Origin: Casp-actino8 sp964513215
GTDB taxonomy: Bacteria; Actinomycetota; Acidimicrobiia; Acidimicrobiales; Ilumatobacteraceae
DNA: 32,770 nucleotides
Direction of reading: 5' to 3'
NCBI GenBank assembly: GCA_964513215.1
Contig: CAZELU010000023.1
Span: forward strand, 1-32,770
Under the pieces are notes generated by a model, which saw only the letters and a list, made by a program, of their open reading frames with translations, made no database searches and was not told the origin of the DNA. The first letter of the stretch is position 1, and each line of letters opens with the position of its first letter. The translations under genes were made by a program, and so were the position numbers. Below, piece after piece: positions 7,828 to 15,074 of this stretch.

Positions 7828-8697
7828 TCAGGTGCGTCGGCGGCGCTGACGCTCCATCAGGCTGCACCAGTCCCATTGCGCACCGCCCATCGCGGTCACT
7901 TCGGCGAGCATCTGACCCACCATCGCGGTCACGGGCAAAGGAATGTTCATGGCTTCGGCCTCTTCGAGCACGAGACCGATGTCCTTGCGCATGAGCGTGG
8001 TGGAGAACCCGTAGTCGTACTCACCAGCGAGCATCTTCTCCGCCCGGTTGGCCATCTGCCACGATGCCGATGACCCCTGCAGCATCACGTGGATCACCTT
8101 CGTCACGTCGAGACCGGCGCTCTCGGCGAAGTCGAGACCTTCGGCGAGTGCTTGGCACAGCCCCACCACACAGATCTGATTGGTCATCTTCGTGATCTGG
8201 CCGGCGCCCGAATCGCCCATCAACGTGATGCGAGCCGCGTACGCCGCGATCACGGGTTCGACGTCATCGAAGGCTCGCTGGTCTCCACCCGCCATCACGG
8301 TGAGCGTTCCCTTGCGCGCTCCGTCCACGCCACCCGACACCGGTGCGTCGAGGAACGATCCGCCGGTCGTGGCAACACGCGATGCAACTGTGCGAGCGGC
8401 TTGCGCCGAGGTGGTGGAGTGGTCGACCCACACACGCCCCGCGGTCATGGCCGACACGATGTCATCGGCGACCGCGAGCAATTCGCGATCGGCTGGCAGC
8501 GACGTGATGACGATCTCGGCATCACGAATCGCATCGGTCGGGGACGAAGCCGCTCGACCTCCGACTTCGGTTGCGAAGCGATCGGCCGTCCCGGGGACGG
8601 CATCGCACACCGCGACGTGATGGCCTTTGCCCACGAGATGCGCGGCCATGTGCCATCCCATCCGACCGATTCCGATCACGGCAACCGAGCGGCTCAT
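7828..8697 (-). CDS. NAD(P)-dependent beta-hydroxyacid dehydrogenase (3-hydroxyisobutyrate dehydrogenase family)
   Basis: The 289-residue enzyme oxidises a beta-hydroxyacid such as 3-hydroxyisobutyrate or reduces tartronate semialdehyde. The Rossmann motif G-I-G-R-M-G-W-H-M-A-A-H-L is at residues 9-21. The substrate-binding block D-A-P-V-S-G-G is near 117-123, and the catalytic Lys is Lys 170 in G-A-G-Q-I-T-K-M-T-N-Q. The length is normal. I chose the ATG at 8695-8697, because it overlaps the stop of the upstream DUF1185 gene (ATGA) and gives a normal N-terminus; longer forms run back through that gene. The two genes form an operon. The exact substrate is not evident. Confidence 0.9.
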   Translation of the reverse strand: MSRSVAVIGIGRMGWHMAAHLVGKGHHVAVCDAVPGTADRFATEVGGRAASSPTDAIRDAEIVITSLPADRELLAVADDIVSAMTAGRVWVDHSTTSAQAARTVASRVATTGGSFLDAPVSGGVDGARKGTLTVMAGGDQRAFDDVEPVIAAYAARITLMGDSGAGQITKMTNQICVVGLCQALAEGLDFAESAGLDVTKVIHVMLQGSSASWQMANRAEKMLAGEYDYGFSTTLMRKDIGLVLEEAEAMNIPLPVTAMVGQMLAEVTAMGGAQWDWCSLMERQRRRRT

Positions 8698-9278
8698 GCC
8701 GGGACTCCGGGTTGGCCACGGTCGGCGAGTGTGAAGCCACCGGCCAGACGAGCGTGCACGCGACCACCGATGGCCATGGCGAGAATGACCACCATTTCGT
8801 CGGGCTTGGGTCCGTCGGGTACGCCGACTTCGATCGCGTCGTAATGACTGCCCACATAACTCCATTCGAGATGCGTGATCGGCACGTCGAGACGGGCACC
8901 TACACCGGCCACTTTCTTGGTGGACGGAACGATCGCCGTGCCCTTGCCAAGTGCGGCCCGCATGCCACCACCACCTGGGATGTGCCACATCGCGCCGTGT
9001 TCGATCTCACCGGCCGAGCCCACGATGGTCCCTTTGCCGTAGCCGTCGATCACCGACGGGTCGCCGCCGAGATGGCCGATCAAGATGTTGCCGAGCCGCT
9101 CGCCGAGCGCGCGGAGTTCGTCGGCAGCGGGTGAGAGATCGGCGACGAAACGGCCCACGTACGGATTGGTGACGACGGCTGCCACCGCACCTTTCACGGC
9201 CGGGCGTTCGGGTGCCGGCCCGAGATCGTGGTGGATCTCCTCCACCACGGTGACGATCTTGCGAACGTTGAACAGCAT
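8694..9278 (-). CDS. Amino acid synthesis family protein (DUF1185)
   Basis: The 194-residue product matches the DUF1185 / AA_synth family, recognised from I-V-T-V-V-E-E-I-H-H-D-L-G, A-A-V-V-T-N-P-Y-V-G-R-F and the glycine-rich stretch M-W-H-I-P-G-G-G-G-M-R-A-A. The family name comes from loose association with amino acid metabolism; the reaction is not known to me. The ATG at 9276-9278 has a GGGGGG Shine-Dalgarno-like run about 6 bases upstream, which decides this start over longer in-frame extensions. The gene is translationally coupled to a downstream beta-hydroxyacid dehydrogenase, which suggests that both act on one small-molecule pathway. It is divergent from selO with about 100 bases between them. 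Confidence 0.82.
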   Translation of the reverse strand: MLFNVRKIVTVVEEIHHDLGPAPERPAVKGAVAAVVTNPYVGRFVADLSPAADELRALGERLGNILIGHLGGDPSVIDGYGKGTIVGSAGEIEHGAMWHIPGGGGMRAALGKGTAIVPSTKKVAGVGARLDVPITHLEWSYVGSHYDAIEVGVPDGPKPDEMVVILAMAIGGRVHARLAGGFTLADRGQPGVPA

Positions 9279-9369
9279 GAGAACCCCCCGCGCCGGATGC
9301 GCCGATAACGAGGTCGATTCTGTCACTCGGTCGCTCGTCGTCGGTAACGCGCTCCACCAAGGCTCGCCG

Positions 9370-9375
9370 TAGCCT
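9370..9375 (+). promoter_or_regulatory. -10-like TAGCCT, leaderless start of selO
   Basis: TAGCCT ends 6 bases before the ATG at 9382. No Shine-Dalgarno and no clear -35 box are visible. The same hexamer precedes the PAC2 gene and fdhD at 7 bases. Confidence 0.45.
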
Positions 9376-9381
9376 GATTTC

Positions 9382-10635
9382 ATGACGACGGTCGAGCGGT
9401 CGCACTTCGCGTTCGACAACACCTACGTTCGCGAGTTGGCCGGGTTGTACGAACCGTGGCGGGCCAATGTCGTGGCCGAGCCGCGATTGCTCGCATTCAA
9501 CGACGAGCTGGCCGACGAACTCGGTCTCGATCCTTCGTTCCTGCGATCTCCCGAGGGTGTCGCAGTGCTCGTCGGAAACGTGGTGCCCGAGGGGGCCGAA
9601 CCGATCGCCCAGGCCTACAGCGGTCACCAGTTCGGCGGCTTCTCGCCGCGCCTCGGAGACGGACGCGCACTGCTCCTCGGAGAGGTGATCGACGTTCACG
9701 GTCGGCGGCGCGACATCCACCTGAAGGGTTCGGGACGTACACCTTTCGCGCGTGGCGGCGACGGCAAGGCCGCGATCGGTCCGATGTTGCGCGAATTCAT
9801 CATGGGCGAGGCCATGCACGCTCTCGGTGTGCCGACCACNNNNNNNNNNNNNNNNNNNNNNNNNNNNNNNNNNNNNNNNNNNNNNNNNNNNNNNNNNNNN
9901 NNNNNNNNNNNNNNNNNNNNNNNNNNNNNNNNNNNNNNNTACGGGCCGTGCGCCTTCATGGACGCCTTCAATCCTGAGACGGTGTTCTCCTCCATCGATC
10001 ATCAGGGTCGGTACGCGTACGGCAACCAGCCGATGATCGGGCAGTGGAACCTGGCCCGTCTGGCCGAAGCGATCGTGTACCTGTTCGACGACGACACCGA
10101 CGAGGCGGTGAGGAAGGCCACCGACGTCCTGGTGTCGTTCAACGAACGCTTCCACGGCTACTGGCTCGCGGGCATGCGCACGAAGCTCGGGCTCGACGGT
10201 GCGCACGAGGGGGACGTCGAGATCGTCAACGACCTGTTGGCGCTCCTTCATTCCGCGCGTGTCGACTTCACGTCGTTCTTCCGAGCCCTGTCGCGCTCGC
10301 TGCGTGGCGATTCGTCGCAACTCGACACACTGTTCCCCGATCGAATGGGCCTGCTCGCGTGGATGCCTCGTTGGCGAGCTCGATTGAGCGGAGACACAAC
10401 CGCGGTTGCTGCGCGGATGGAGAAGGTCAATCCGGTGTACGTACCGCGCAACCATCTCGTCGAAGAAGCCTTGGCGGCGGCGACACAAGGTGATCTGTCG
10501 GTGATGGCGACGTTGCTCGAGGTGTTGGCCGATCCATACACGGAGCGGTTCGAGGGTGATGAGCGGATGACCCGATACGCAGAACCGGCGCCGGTGGATT
10601 ACACCGAGGGTTACGCCACCTTCTGCGGCACCTGA
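9382..10635 (+). CDS. selO: SelO/YdiU family protein adenylyltransferase, interrupted by an assembly gap
   Basis: This pseudokinase-fold enzyme transfers AMP from ATP to protein Ser/Thr/Tyr. Visible are the N-terminal Y-S-G-H-Q-F-G-G-F block, H-L-K-G-S-G-R-T-P with the ATP-contacting Lys (Lys 115), L-R-E-F-I-M-G-E-A-M-H with the partner Glu (Glu 138), and after the gap Y-G-P-C-A-F-M-D, D-H-Q-G-R-Y-A-Y-G-N-Q-P and Y-V-P-R-N-H-L-V-E-E-A-L. The third residue from the end is Cys (F-C-G-T), as in bacterial relatives. The region holding the catalytic Asp and metal ligands is hidden by 100 N at 9840-9939. By comparison with E. coli YdiU about 110 residues are missing, so the true protein is nearer 490 residues. 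Frame agreement across the gap is chance. Confidence 0.92.
   Translation: MTTVERSHFAFDNTYVRELAGLYEPWRANVVAEPRLLAFNDELADELGLDPSFLRSPEGVAVLVGNVVPEGAEPIAQAYSGHQFGGFSPRLGDGRALLLGEVIDVHGRRRDIHLKGSGRTPFARGGDGKAAIGPMLREFIMGEAMHALGVPTXXXXXXXXXXXXXXXXXXXXXXXXXXXXXXXXXXYGPCAFMDAFNPETVFSSIDHQGRYAYGNQPMIGQWNLARLAEAIVYLFDDDTDEAVRKATDVLVSFNERFHGYWLAGMRTKLGLDGAHEGDVEIVNDLLALLHSARVDFTSFFRALSRSLRGDSSQLDTLFPDRMGLLAWMPRWRARLSGDTTAVAARMEKVNPVYVPRNHLVEEALAAATQGDLSVMATLLEVLADPYTERFEGDERMTRYAEPAPVDYTEGYATFCGT
9840..9939. other. Assembly gap of 100 N inside selO
   Basis: Exactly 100 N, the usual placeholder for a scaffold join of unknown size. SelO flanks it on both sides, so the join is probably right in order and orientation. 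The real sequence should be about 330 bases. Confidence 0.97.
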
Positions 10636-10780
10636 GCCTCTACCCGGCACTTCTTTGGTGCTGATCCGCCACCGTTTCGGCACCAGCACCACGAGTACAT
10701 CGATCATTCATTCGTTGATCAGTCGGAGTCGGGACAACTTCGGCGCACGATCACCTCTCGTCGTCGCCAGCGTTGTCGGC

Positions 10781-11554
10781 ATGAACACGAAGAAGAAGGC
10801 AGTCCTGGTCGGTCTCGTGGTCGGCTGTCTGCTGACAGCACTCGCGACAGTCAGCAGCAACGCGTTGGCTTCGGGCGGCGACGACTCGTCCCCTGGCTCG
10901 ACCAATCGCACCGGTTCCACCATGGGATCCGACACTTCGGATTCCCCTGATTCGACCACCGAGACCACCGACCCGTCGGTGATCGCCTCGAGCCCGATCG
11001 CAACCGGCCCCACCGGCGGATCGACGCCCGGCTATCCGCCCGGCTTCGACGTGGTCGTCGAGCGAATCAACACGTCGGGCGCTCCCGATGCCGTGAAGGA
11101 ACGGATCCTCGATCGGATCGAGATCCTGAAGGAGTCCGCGGTCGCCTCGCCGCCGAGTCTCGGCGCACTCGGAGCACTTCTGGGCAGAACCATCGCCGAG
11201 AGCCCCCTTCGCGATCAAGTGCGCGACCAACTCCGTCTCCGTGTTCAGGACTTCGACCGGCTGATCCAGTCGAGTGACGACGACGGTGCTCGCGAGCAGA
11301 TCCGCCAGATCGTCGATCGCTATCGCGAGGAAATGCTTCGTCTCGTTCAGGAACGAGTGCACACGCGTCTCGAGGGAATCATCGCCCGCCTACCCGAGTT
11401 GGCGGGACGGATCGACTCCGAGGCGTGGCGAGAAGACCTCACCGGACTGCGGAACGAACTACTGGCAGCGACCGACCTCGCCGAATTGAGAGCGGTAGTC
11501 GTGGAAGTTCGCGCGGCCCTCGCCGATCTGCGTCGAGACATTCGAGAGAGTTGA
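10781..11554 (+). CDS. Secreted or membrane-anchored helical protein, unknown function
   Basis: I do not recognise this 257-residue product. From the ATG at 10781 it begins M-N-T-K-K-K with a hydrophobic stretch (residues about 8-26) that reads as a signal peptide or N-terminal anchor. A Ser/Thr/Asp/Pro-rich low-complexity linker follows (about 30-85). The remaining region is highly charged and probably all helical (for example R-D-Q-V-R-D-Q-L-R-L-R-V-Q-D-F), rich in Arg, Leu and Glu, with coiled-coil character. No cysteine follows the signal. The downstream small lipoprotein starts 9 bases after the stop behind a strong Shine-Dalgarno, so the two are probably co-expressed in the envelope. 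An earlier in-frame ATG at 10655 would add a basic extension before the signal and is less likely. Confidence 0.65.
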   Translation: MNTKKKAVLVGLVVGCLLTALATVSSNALASGGDDSSPGSTNRTGSTMGSDTSDSPDSTTETTDPSVIASSPIATGPTGGSTPGYPPGFDVVVERINTSGAPDAVKERILDRIEILKESAVASPPSLGALGALLGRTIAESPLRDQVRDQLRLRVQDFDRLIQSSDDDGAREQIRQIVDRYREEMLRLVQERVHTRLEGIIARLPELAGRIDSEAWREDLTGLRNELLAATDLAELRAVVVEVRAALADLRRDIRES

Positions 11555-11560
11555 AGGAGA
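11554..11560 (+). promoter_or_regulatory. Strong Shine-Dalgarno AAGGAGA
   Basis: AAGGAGA ends 3 bases before the ATG at 11564 and touches the stop of the previous gene. It is one of the few canonical ribosome binding sites in this window and fixes the start of the small lipoprotein. Confidence 0.8.
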
Positions 11561-11563
11561 CAC

Positions 11564-11773
11564 ATGAAGATCAACATTCGACGGTTCGCGATTCTCGCTG
11601 TCGCCACTTCGATCGTGGGATTGACCGCGTGCTCCGAGGATGACGAAGCGAAGATTCGGACCGACATTTCGCACGAAGTGGAGACTCTCGAGGCCGAGGT
11701 CGACGGCATGCTCCTCGAACTCGACGAAGTCGACACGATCGAATCGGTCTCAGCCGGCATCCTCTCCGACTGA
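11564..11773 (+). CDS. Small lipoprotein (69 aa), unknown function
   Basis: The 69-residue product has a clear lipoprotein signal: M-K-I-N-I-R-R, a hydrophobic stretch, and the lipobox L-T-A-C with Cys 23 as the lipidated residue. The mature part of about 46 residues is strongly acidic and helical (S-H-E-V-E-T-L-E-A-E-V-D-G-M-L-L-E-L-D-E-V-D), which suggests a short amphipathic coiled coil. It follows the secreted helical protein with a 9-base gap and a canonical Shine-Dalgarno. The mature lipoprotein is acidic and the upstream protein's helical domain is Arg-rich, so the two might bind each other; that is inference. I know of no characterised relative. Confidence 0.75.
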   Translation: MKINIRRFAILAVATSIVGLTACSEDDEAKIRTDISHEVETLEAEVDGMLLELDEVDTIESVSAGILSD

Positions 11774-11799
11774 TCACTCCGTGCTTCTGGTGGCGTCGG

Positions 11800-12564
11800 T
11801 CAGCCAATCCTCACGAATTGCCAACCACCCGTCTTGAGGCGTTGGATGATGGGTCCGAGCGCCGCCACCTGAGCAGCACGCGATCCACTGCCGTCGTGGA
11901 GGAGGATCACGAGTCCCCGTTGGTCCTCTTCAGCCGAGCGGATCTGTCCGAGTATGCGACGAGCAATCTCCTTCGGATTCGTCTCGTCGATCGGAGCCGT
12001 TGCATTCCACATCACACGCTGAAGCCCGAGTGATGAAGCAACCGCGTTCACACGATCGTTGTGCGAACCATACGGCGGTCGGAACGTTGTCGGTTTCCGA
12101 CCCGTGGCGGCTTCAATCGCATTCGAGCACGACGACAACTCCGCTAGCACCCGGTCGCTCTTGATGCGAACGAGATACGGGTGGTTCATCGTGTGGTTCT
12201 GAACGCTGTGTCCTCTCGCAGACGTCCGTGACACGACACTCTGGTTCTTCGAGATCAAGCGACAGATCACGAAGAAGGTTCCGGGCACCTGTTCTCGATC
12301 GAGTATGTCGAGTACCAAGTTGGTCGTCGTCGGATGCGGCCCATCATCGAACGTCAACGCAACCTGTCCGGGCCCGGGCCACGTCACGACTGGAGCATCG
12401 CGGATCGGATCGACCGGAGGCGGTGCCTCTGATGACGGCGGCACAGAGGCTCCAACCGAAGATGCCCACACAGAACACACCGACAGGAGAACCAAACCGA
12501 TGGCGAATCGGTGCGAAACACGAGACGCTTTTGGCGCCAGAAACAGCGACGGAACCATCGACAC
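11800..12564 (-). CDS. Secreted polysaccharide deacetylase (NodB domain)
   Basis: This 254-residue exported hydrolase removes N- or O-acetyl groups from a cell-wall or other polysaccharide. After a basic start, a hydrophobic signal (about residues 20-40) and a Pro/Ser linker, the NodB motifs follow: T-F-D-D-G-P-H-P (catalytic base and metal-binding Asp at 73-74), H-S-V-Q-N-H-T-M-N-H-P (metal His 124 and 128), R-P-P-Y-G-S-H-N (162-169) and L-L-H-D-G (His 223). All expected residues are present. The GTG at 12562-12564 abuts the stop of the GNAT gene. An in-frame ATG two codons later is an equal alternative. The two genes are probably co-transcribed. Confidence 0.9.
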   Translation of the reverse strand: MSMVPSLFLAPKASRVSHRFAIGLVLLSVCSVWASSVGASVPPSSEAPPPVDPIRDAPVVTWPGPGQVALTFDDGPHPTTTNLVLDILDREQVPGTFFVICRLISKNQSVVSRTSARGHSVQNHTMNHPYLVRIKSDRVLAELSSCSNAIEAATGRKPTTFRPPYGSHNDRVNAVASSLGLQRVMWNATAPIDETNPKEIARRILGQIRSAEEDQRGLVILLHDGSGSRAAQVAALGPIIQRLKTGGWQFVRIG

Positions 12565-12996
12565 TCAGAGGGTGTAGCGGTAGACGTTGGTGTCGCGTTG
12601 TTCGAACCCCATCCGCTTGTACAGACGATTCGCCGCCTCGCGCGACGGCCGCGACGTCAGATCGACTGTGATCGCACCGTTCGCTCGCGCATGATCGAGC
12701 GCGGCTCGATTGAGCGCCTCCCCGACACCATGCCCACGGGCCGACTCGTCCACCACCACGTCCTCGATCCACGCGCGCACACCCGTCGGAATTCGGAACA
12801 TCGCCAGCGTGAGCGACCCCGCGATCCGTCCATCCACCCGAGCCACGAACAAAGTGGACGCCTCCGACGCCACCAGCGCCTCCAACTCGGCTCGCGTGGG
12901 GGCGGGATTCGACCGCGACAACTGCGGGATCAGAACGCCGAACGCCTGCACCACCTCATCGGTCACTTCACGGCACACGGAGACATCAGCAGGCAT
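12565..12996 (-). CDS. GNAT family N-acetyltransferase
   Basis: The 143-residue product has the acetyl-CoA binding motif of GNAT enzymes: I-E-D-V-V-V-D-E-S-A-R-G-H-G-V-G-E-A-L, with R-G-H-G-V-G forming the pyrophosphate loop. The C-terminal N-R-L-Y-K-R-M-G-F-E block is typical of the fold. It acetylates an amine on a small molecule or protein that cannot be predicted. I chose the ATG at 12994-12996 because a GAGGA Shine-Dalgarno lies about 8 bases upstream. A longer form starting at 13050 would overlap head-to-head with the start of the divergent gene. The stop is directly followed by the start of the NodB gene. Confidence 0.87.
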   Translation of the reverse strand: MPADVSVCREVTDEVVQAFGVLIPQLSRSNPAPTRAELEALVASEASTLFVARVDGRIAGSLTLAMFRIPTGVRAWIEDVVVDESARGHGVGEALNRAALDHARANGAITVDLTSRPSREAANRLYKRMGFEQRDTNVYRYTL

Positions 12997-13036
12997 CGAT
13001 TGGTTCCTCGATCCGAAGTGTAGGTCGCACGTCCCG

Positions 13037-13042
13037 TACCCT
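13037..13042 (+). promoter_or_regulatory. -10-like TACCCT, leaderless start at 13049
   Basis: TACCCT ends 6 bases before the ATG at 13049, with no Shine-Dalgarno between. The spacing is identical to that of modA, selO and others in this window. Confidence 0.45.
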
Positions 13043-13048
13043 TCGCCC

Positions 13049-13951
13049 ATGGATCAACAGGAACTCTCGGCCAAAGGTCGCGCGCTCGGTGCCGCACTCG
13101 AACCCGTCATCGGTCAGGTGTACTTCTCACCCGAGTGCCACGCCAACTACGTCGCACTCGGCTTTCAACCGAGCCCCGGCGAGATGAACGGCGTCGCGCT
13201 CCCCGAAGGTGTTGCCTACTTCACGAGCCGCGGATCACTCATGGGCCAGGTTCCGGGTGAACTCGTGGCTGCCGCCTTCGCCGTCTTCAATCCGGCCGTC
13301 GTCGTTCCGTCGGTACAAGCCGGGTGGAAGATCACCGATGCCGCGACCATCTGCGGTGCGCGTCGCGACGGCGCCATCGCACAGCTCGAGCGCATCCTTG
13401 GTGCCAAGCCCGGTGGTGTCGCCAAAGCGCGCGCGATTCTTCAACGGGCCGTCGACGTGCTTCGTCCCGAAGGTCGCCCTCTCTTCGCCGGCACGCTCAG
13501 CCAGTCGATTCCGTCCACCGATCTCGGCGCGTGTTGGCACTTCGGCGACATGTTGCGCGAATTCCGTGGCGACTCACACACCGCCGCGTGGATCGCCGCC
13601 GGCCTCGACGCCACCGAGATCGGACTTCTCACCGAGCTCTACTGGGGCCTGCCCCTCAAGTCGTACAGCCGCACCCGCGGTTGGAGCGAAGACGATTACA
13701 CGCGCGCGATCGATCGACTCGAATCCCGGGGCCTGCTGGCCAACGGCGACTTCACTCCGGCCGGACGCGCCCTGCGCGAACAGGTGGAAGTGAGCACCGA
13801 TGACCAGATGCGCACGGCCCTCACGGCCATCGGCTCCGACTTCGATCAGTTGATCGACATCCTCGGGCCCTGGAGCCGCGCGGTTCAGCAGATGAAGGGG
13901 TACCCCGCCTCAGGCCCGCACGAATTGGCCGAGGCTGCGAAGCGACGCTGA
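13049..13951 (+). CDS. SCO6745-like conserved actinobacterial protein
   Basis: The 300-residue product resembles a family conserved in actinobacteria and named after Streptomyces SCO6745. Recognisable parts are A-L-E-P-V-I-G-Q-V-Y-F-S-P-E-C near the start and a C-terminal winged-helix-like segment (W-S-E-D-D-Y-T-R-A-I-D-R-L-E-S-R-G-L-L followed by F-T-P-A-G-R-A-L-R-E). That tail looks like a helix-turn-helix with wing and suggests nucleic acid binding, but the function is not established. There is no signal peptide or membrane segment. I start at the ATG at 13049, which follows a -10-like hexamer; longer forms overlap the divergent GNAT gene. The thioredoxin-fold selenoprotein gene follows after 26 bases on the same strand. 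Confidence 0.8.
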   Translation: MDQQELSAKGRALGAALEPVIGQVYFSPECHANYVALGFQPSPGEMNGVALPEGVAYFTSRGSLMGQVPGELVAAAFAVFNPAVVVPSVQAGWKITDAATICGARRDGAIAQLERILGAKPGGVAKARAILQRAVDVLRPEGRPLFAGTLSQSIPSTDLGACWHFGDMLREFRGDSHTAAWIAAGLDATEIGLLTELYWGLPLKSYSRTRGWSEDDYTRAIDRLESRGLLANGDFTPAGRALREQVEVSTDDQMRTALTAIGSDFDQLIDILGPWSRAVQQMKGYPASGPHELAEAAKRR

Positions 13952-13977
13952 CCTGCTGAACCTGTCAGACTGACCAC

Positions 13978-15057
13978 ATGATCCTCACGTCGCTCACCAC
14001 CTCTCGCGCCGACTTCGCGCGCGAAACCGGTTGGGATCCCAAGCCCGAAGGTCTCTGCCGCGGAGAAGTGTGCGTTCCCGCACCCGGTGCTCTCGACGGC
14101 GACAGCGTCGACGTGAAGATCGCCGCCGACCGACTTGGTATGCCTCTTGTTCACGACGAGGGTCACGGCGTGTGGTCGCTTGGTCCCGCCACACTGGGCG
14201 GACGCGCACTCACCACTGCTGTCGCGGCCGATCCCGATCTCATCGATTTCTCCGGCAACAACTTCAAACTCTCGTCACTGCGCGGCAAGAAGATCGTCTT
14301 CGTCGCGTGGTCCAGTTATTGAGGTTGCCGCACCAGCCTGCCCGGGTGGCAGGCGCTCCACACCGAAATCGAAAGCAAGAACGCCGTCGTCGTCACTGTT
14401 GCGCTCGACATCGAACCCGATCATGCTCGTCCGTGGTCGGAAGCCGGAAAGCCCACGCATCCGTGTGTCGTCGACACCACTCATGCCACTGGTTCTCTCT
14501 TCGGATTCACCAACATTCCGATGGCCGTCTGGATCGACGAGAGCGGCAACCTCGTACGACCGGCCGAGTCGGCCTCCATCGAACGCAGTCCGTTGCGCGA
14601 CATGGAGGTTCCGCCCGGACTCCCCGAGCGACTCGACGCGATGTACCGCGCGGTGAAGGCCATCCCTGATGACGCCGATGCGTATCGCGCCGCAATCCTC
14701 GACTGGGTCGACAACGGAGCCAAGAGCCAGTACGCGCTCACTCCCGACGAGGTGATCGAGCGGAGCCAACCCCACGGCGACGACGAGGCTCGTGCGGCCG
14801 CATGCTTCCAACTCGGCGAGTACTTGCGTCGTACGGTCGGCCACGACGCCGCCATCTCGTGGTGGCGCGAGGCTCACCGTCTCCACCCGAAGAATCTCAC
14901 CTACAAGCGTCAGGCCTGGACGCTCGTCACAACCGCGCAAGGTGCCACCGAAAACGATCTGATGCAGGGCCCGAACGAGGTGTACGAGAGCAACCTCCTC
15001 GACGACGTCCTCGACGCCGGTGGATTCGGAGCGTTCCTCGTCCGTCCGCAACTCTGA
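13978..15057 (+). CDS. Thioredoxin-fold (ResA/TlpA-like) selenoprotein, Sec encoded by TGA at 14320-14322
   Basis: Read through one TGA, the frame gives 359 residues. The N-terminal part has a Cys pair (G-L-C-R-G-E-V-C, Cys 27 and 32). A redoxin domain then begins near residue 88: D-F-S-G-N-N-F-K-L, K-I-V-F-V-A-W-S-S-Y, TGA as residue 115, G-C-R (Cys 117), later T-N-I-P-M-A-V-W-I-D-E-S-G, the cis-Pro region of thioredoxin folds. A helical, TPR-like C-terminal region follows. In relatives I know, the TGA position holds Cys in a W-A-S-W-C-G-C-R motif, so selenocysteine at the active site is the simplest reading. A SECIS-like hairpin starts 13 bases after the TGA. No signal peptide is evident. 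It probably reduces a disulfide or peroxide; the substrate is unknown. The start is ATG without Shine-Dalgarno, after CAGACT at 6 bases. Confidence 0.85.
14320..14322 (+). other. In-frame TGA, predicted selenocysteine codon
   Basis: The TGA is codon 115 of a frame open on both sides for the whole 1080 bases. It falls at the position of the redox-active Cys (W-S-S-Y-U-G-C-R). The following codons encode the matching thioredoxin continuation, so it is neither a natural C-terminus nor a frameshift. Confidence 0.83.
14336..14354 (+). promoter_or_regulatory. Putative bacterial SECIS hairpin
   Basis: GCCTGCC-CGGGT-GGCAGGC forms a perfect 7-bp stem with a 5-base loop. The loop begins 20 bases after the TGA, and its second base is G, with G and T also at the end. 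Bacterial SECIS elements are described as having a short apical loop with an early conserved G, 16-37 bases after the UGA. SelB would bind it. GC-rich coding DNA makes chance hairpins common, so position is the main support. Confidence 0.65.
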
Positions 15058-15061
15058 CGAG

Positions 15062-15067
15062 TAGCCT
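15062..15067 (+). promoter_or_regulatory. -10-like TAGCCT, leaderless start of the PAC2 gene
   Basis: TAGCCT ends 7 bases before the ATG at 15075, just after the selenoprotein stop. No Shine-Dalgarno is visible, so the PAC2 gene may have its own leaderless transcript as well as read-through. Confidence 0.45.
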
Positions 15068-15074
15068 CGGTCCA

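Noticed and set aside
10630..10635. TGA at the end of selO as a selenocysteine codon, as in eukaryotic SelO
   Set aside because: The conserved third-last residue is already Cys (F-C-G-T), as in bacterial SelO, and the TGA is in the expected stop position.
10656..10691. 8-bp inverted repeat (TGGTGCTG / CAGCACCA) after selO as a terminator
   Set aside because: The loop is 20 bases and there is no T-run; it could be a terminator but I cannot support it.
9007..10707. Long minus-strand open frame of over 500 codons crossing the N gap
   Set aside because: It is the complement of selO, a recognised gene; long antisense frames are common in GC-rich coding DNA and the N run adds false codons.
13978..14322. 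A complete 114-residue protein ending at the TGA, with a separate gene starting at 14521
   Set aside because: The end falls inside the thioredoxin active-site motif, the same frame continues with the rest of the fold, and no start signal precedes 14521. Selenocysteine read-through explains everything better.
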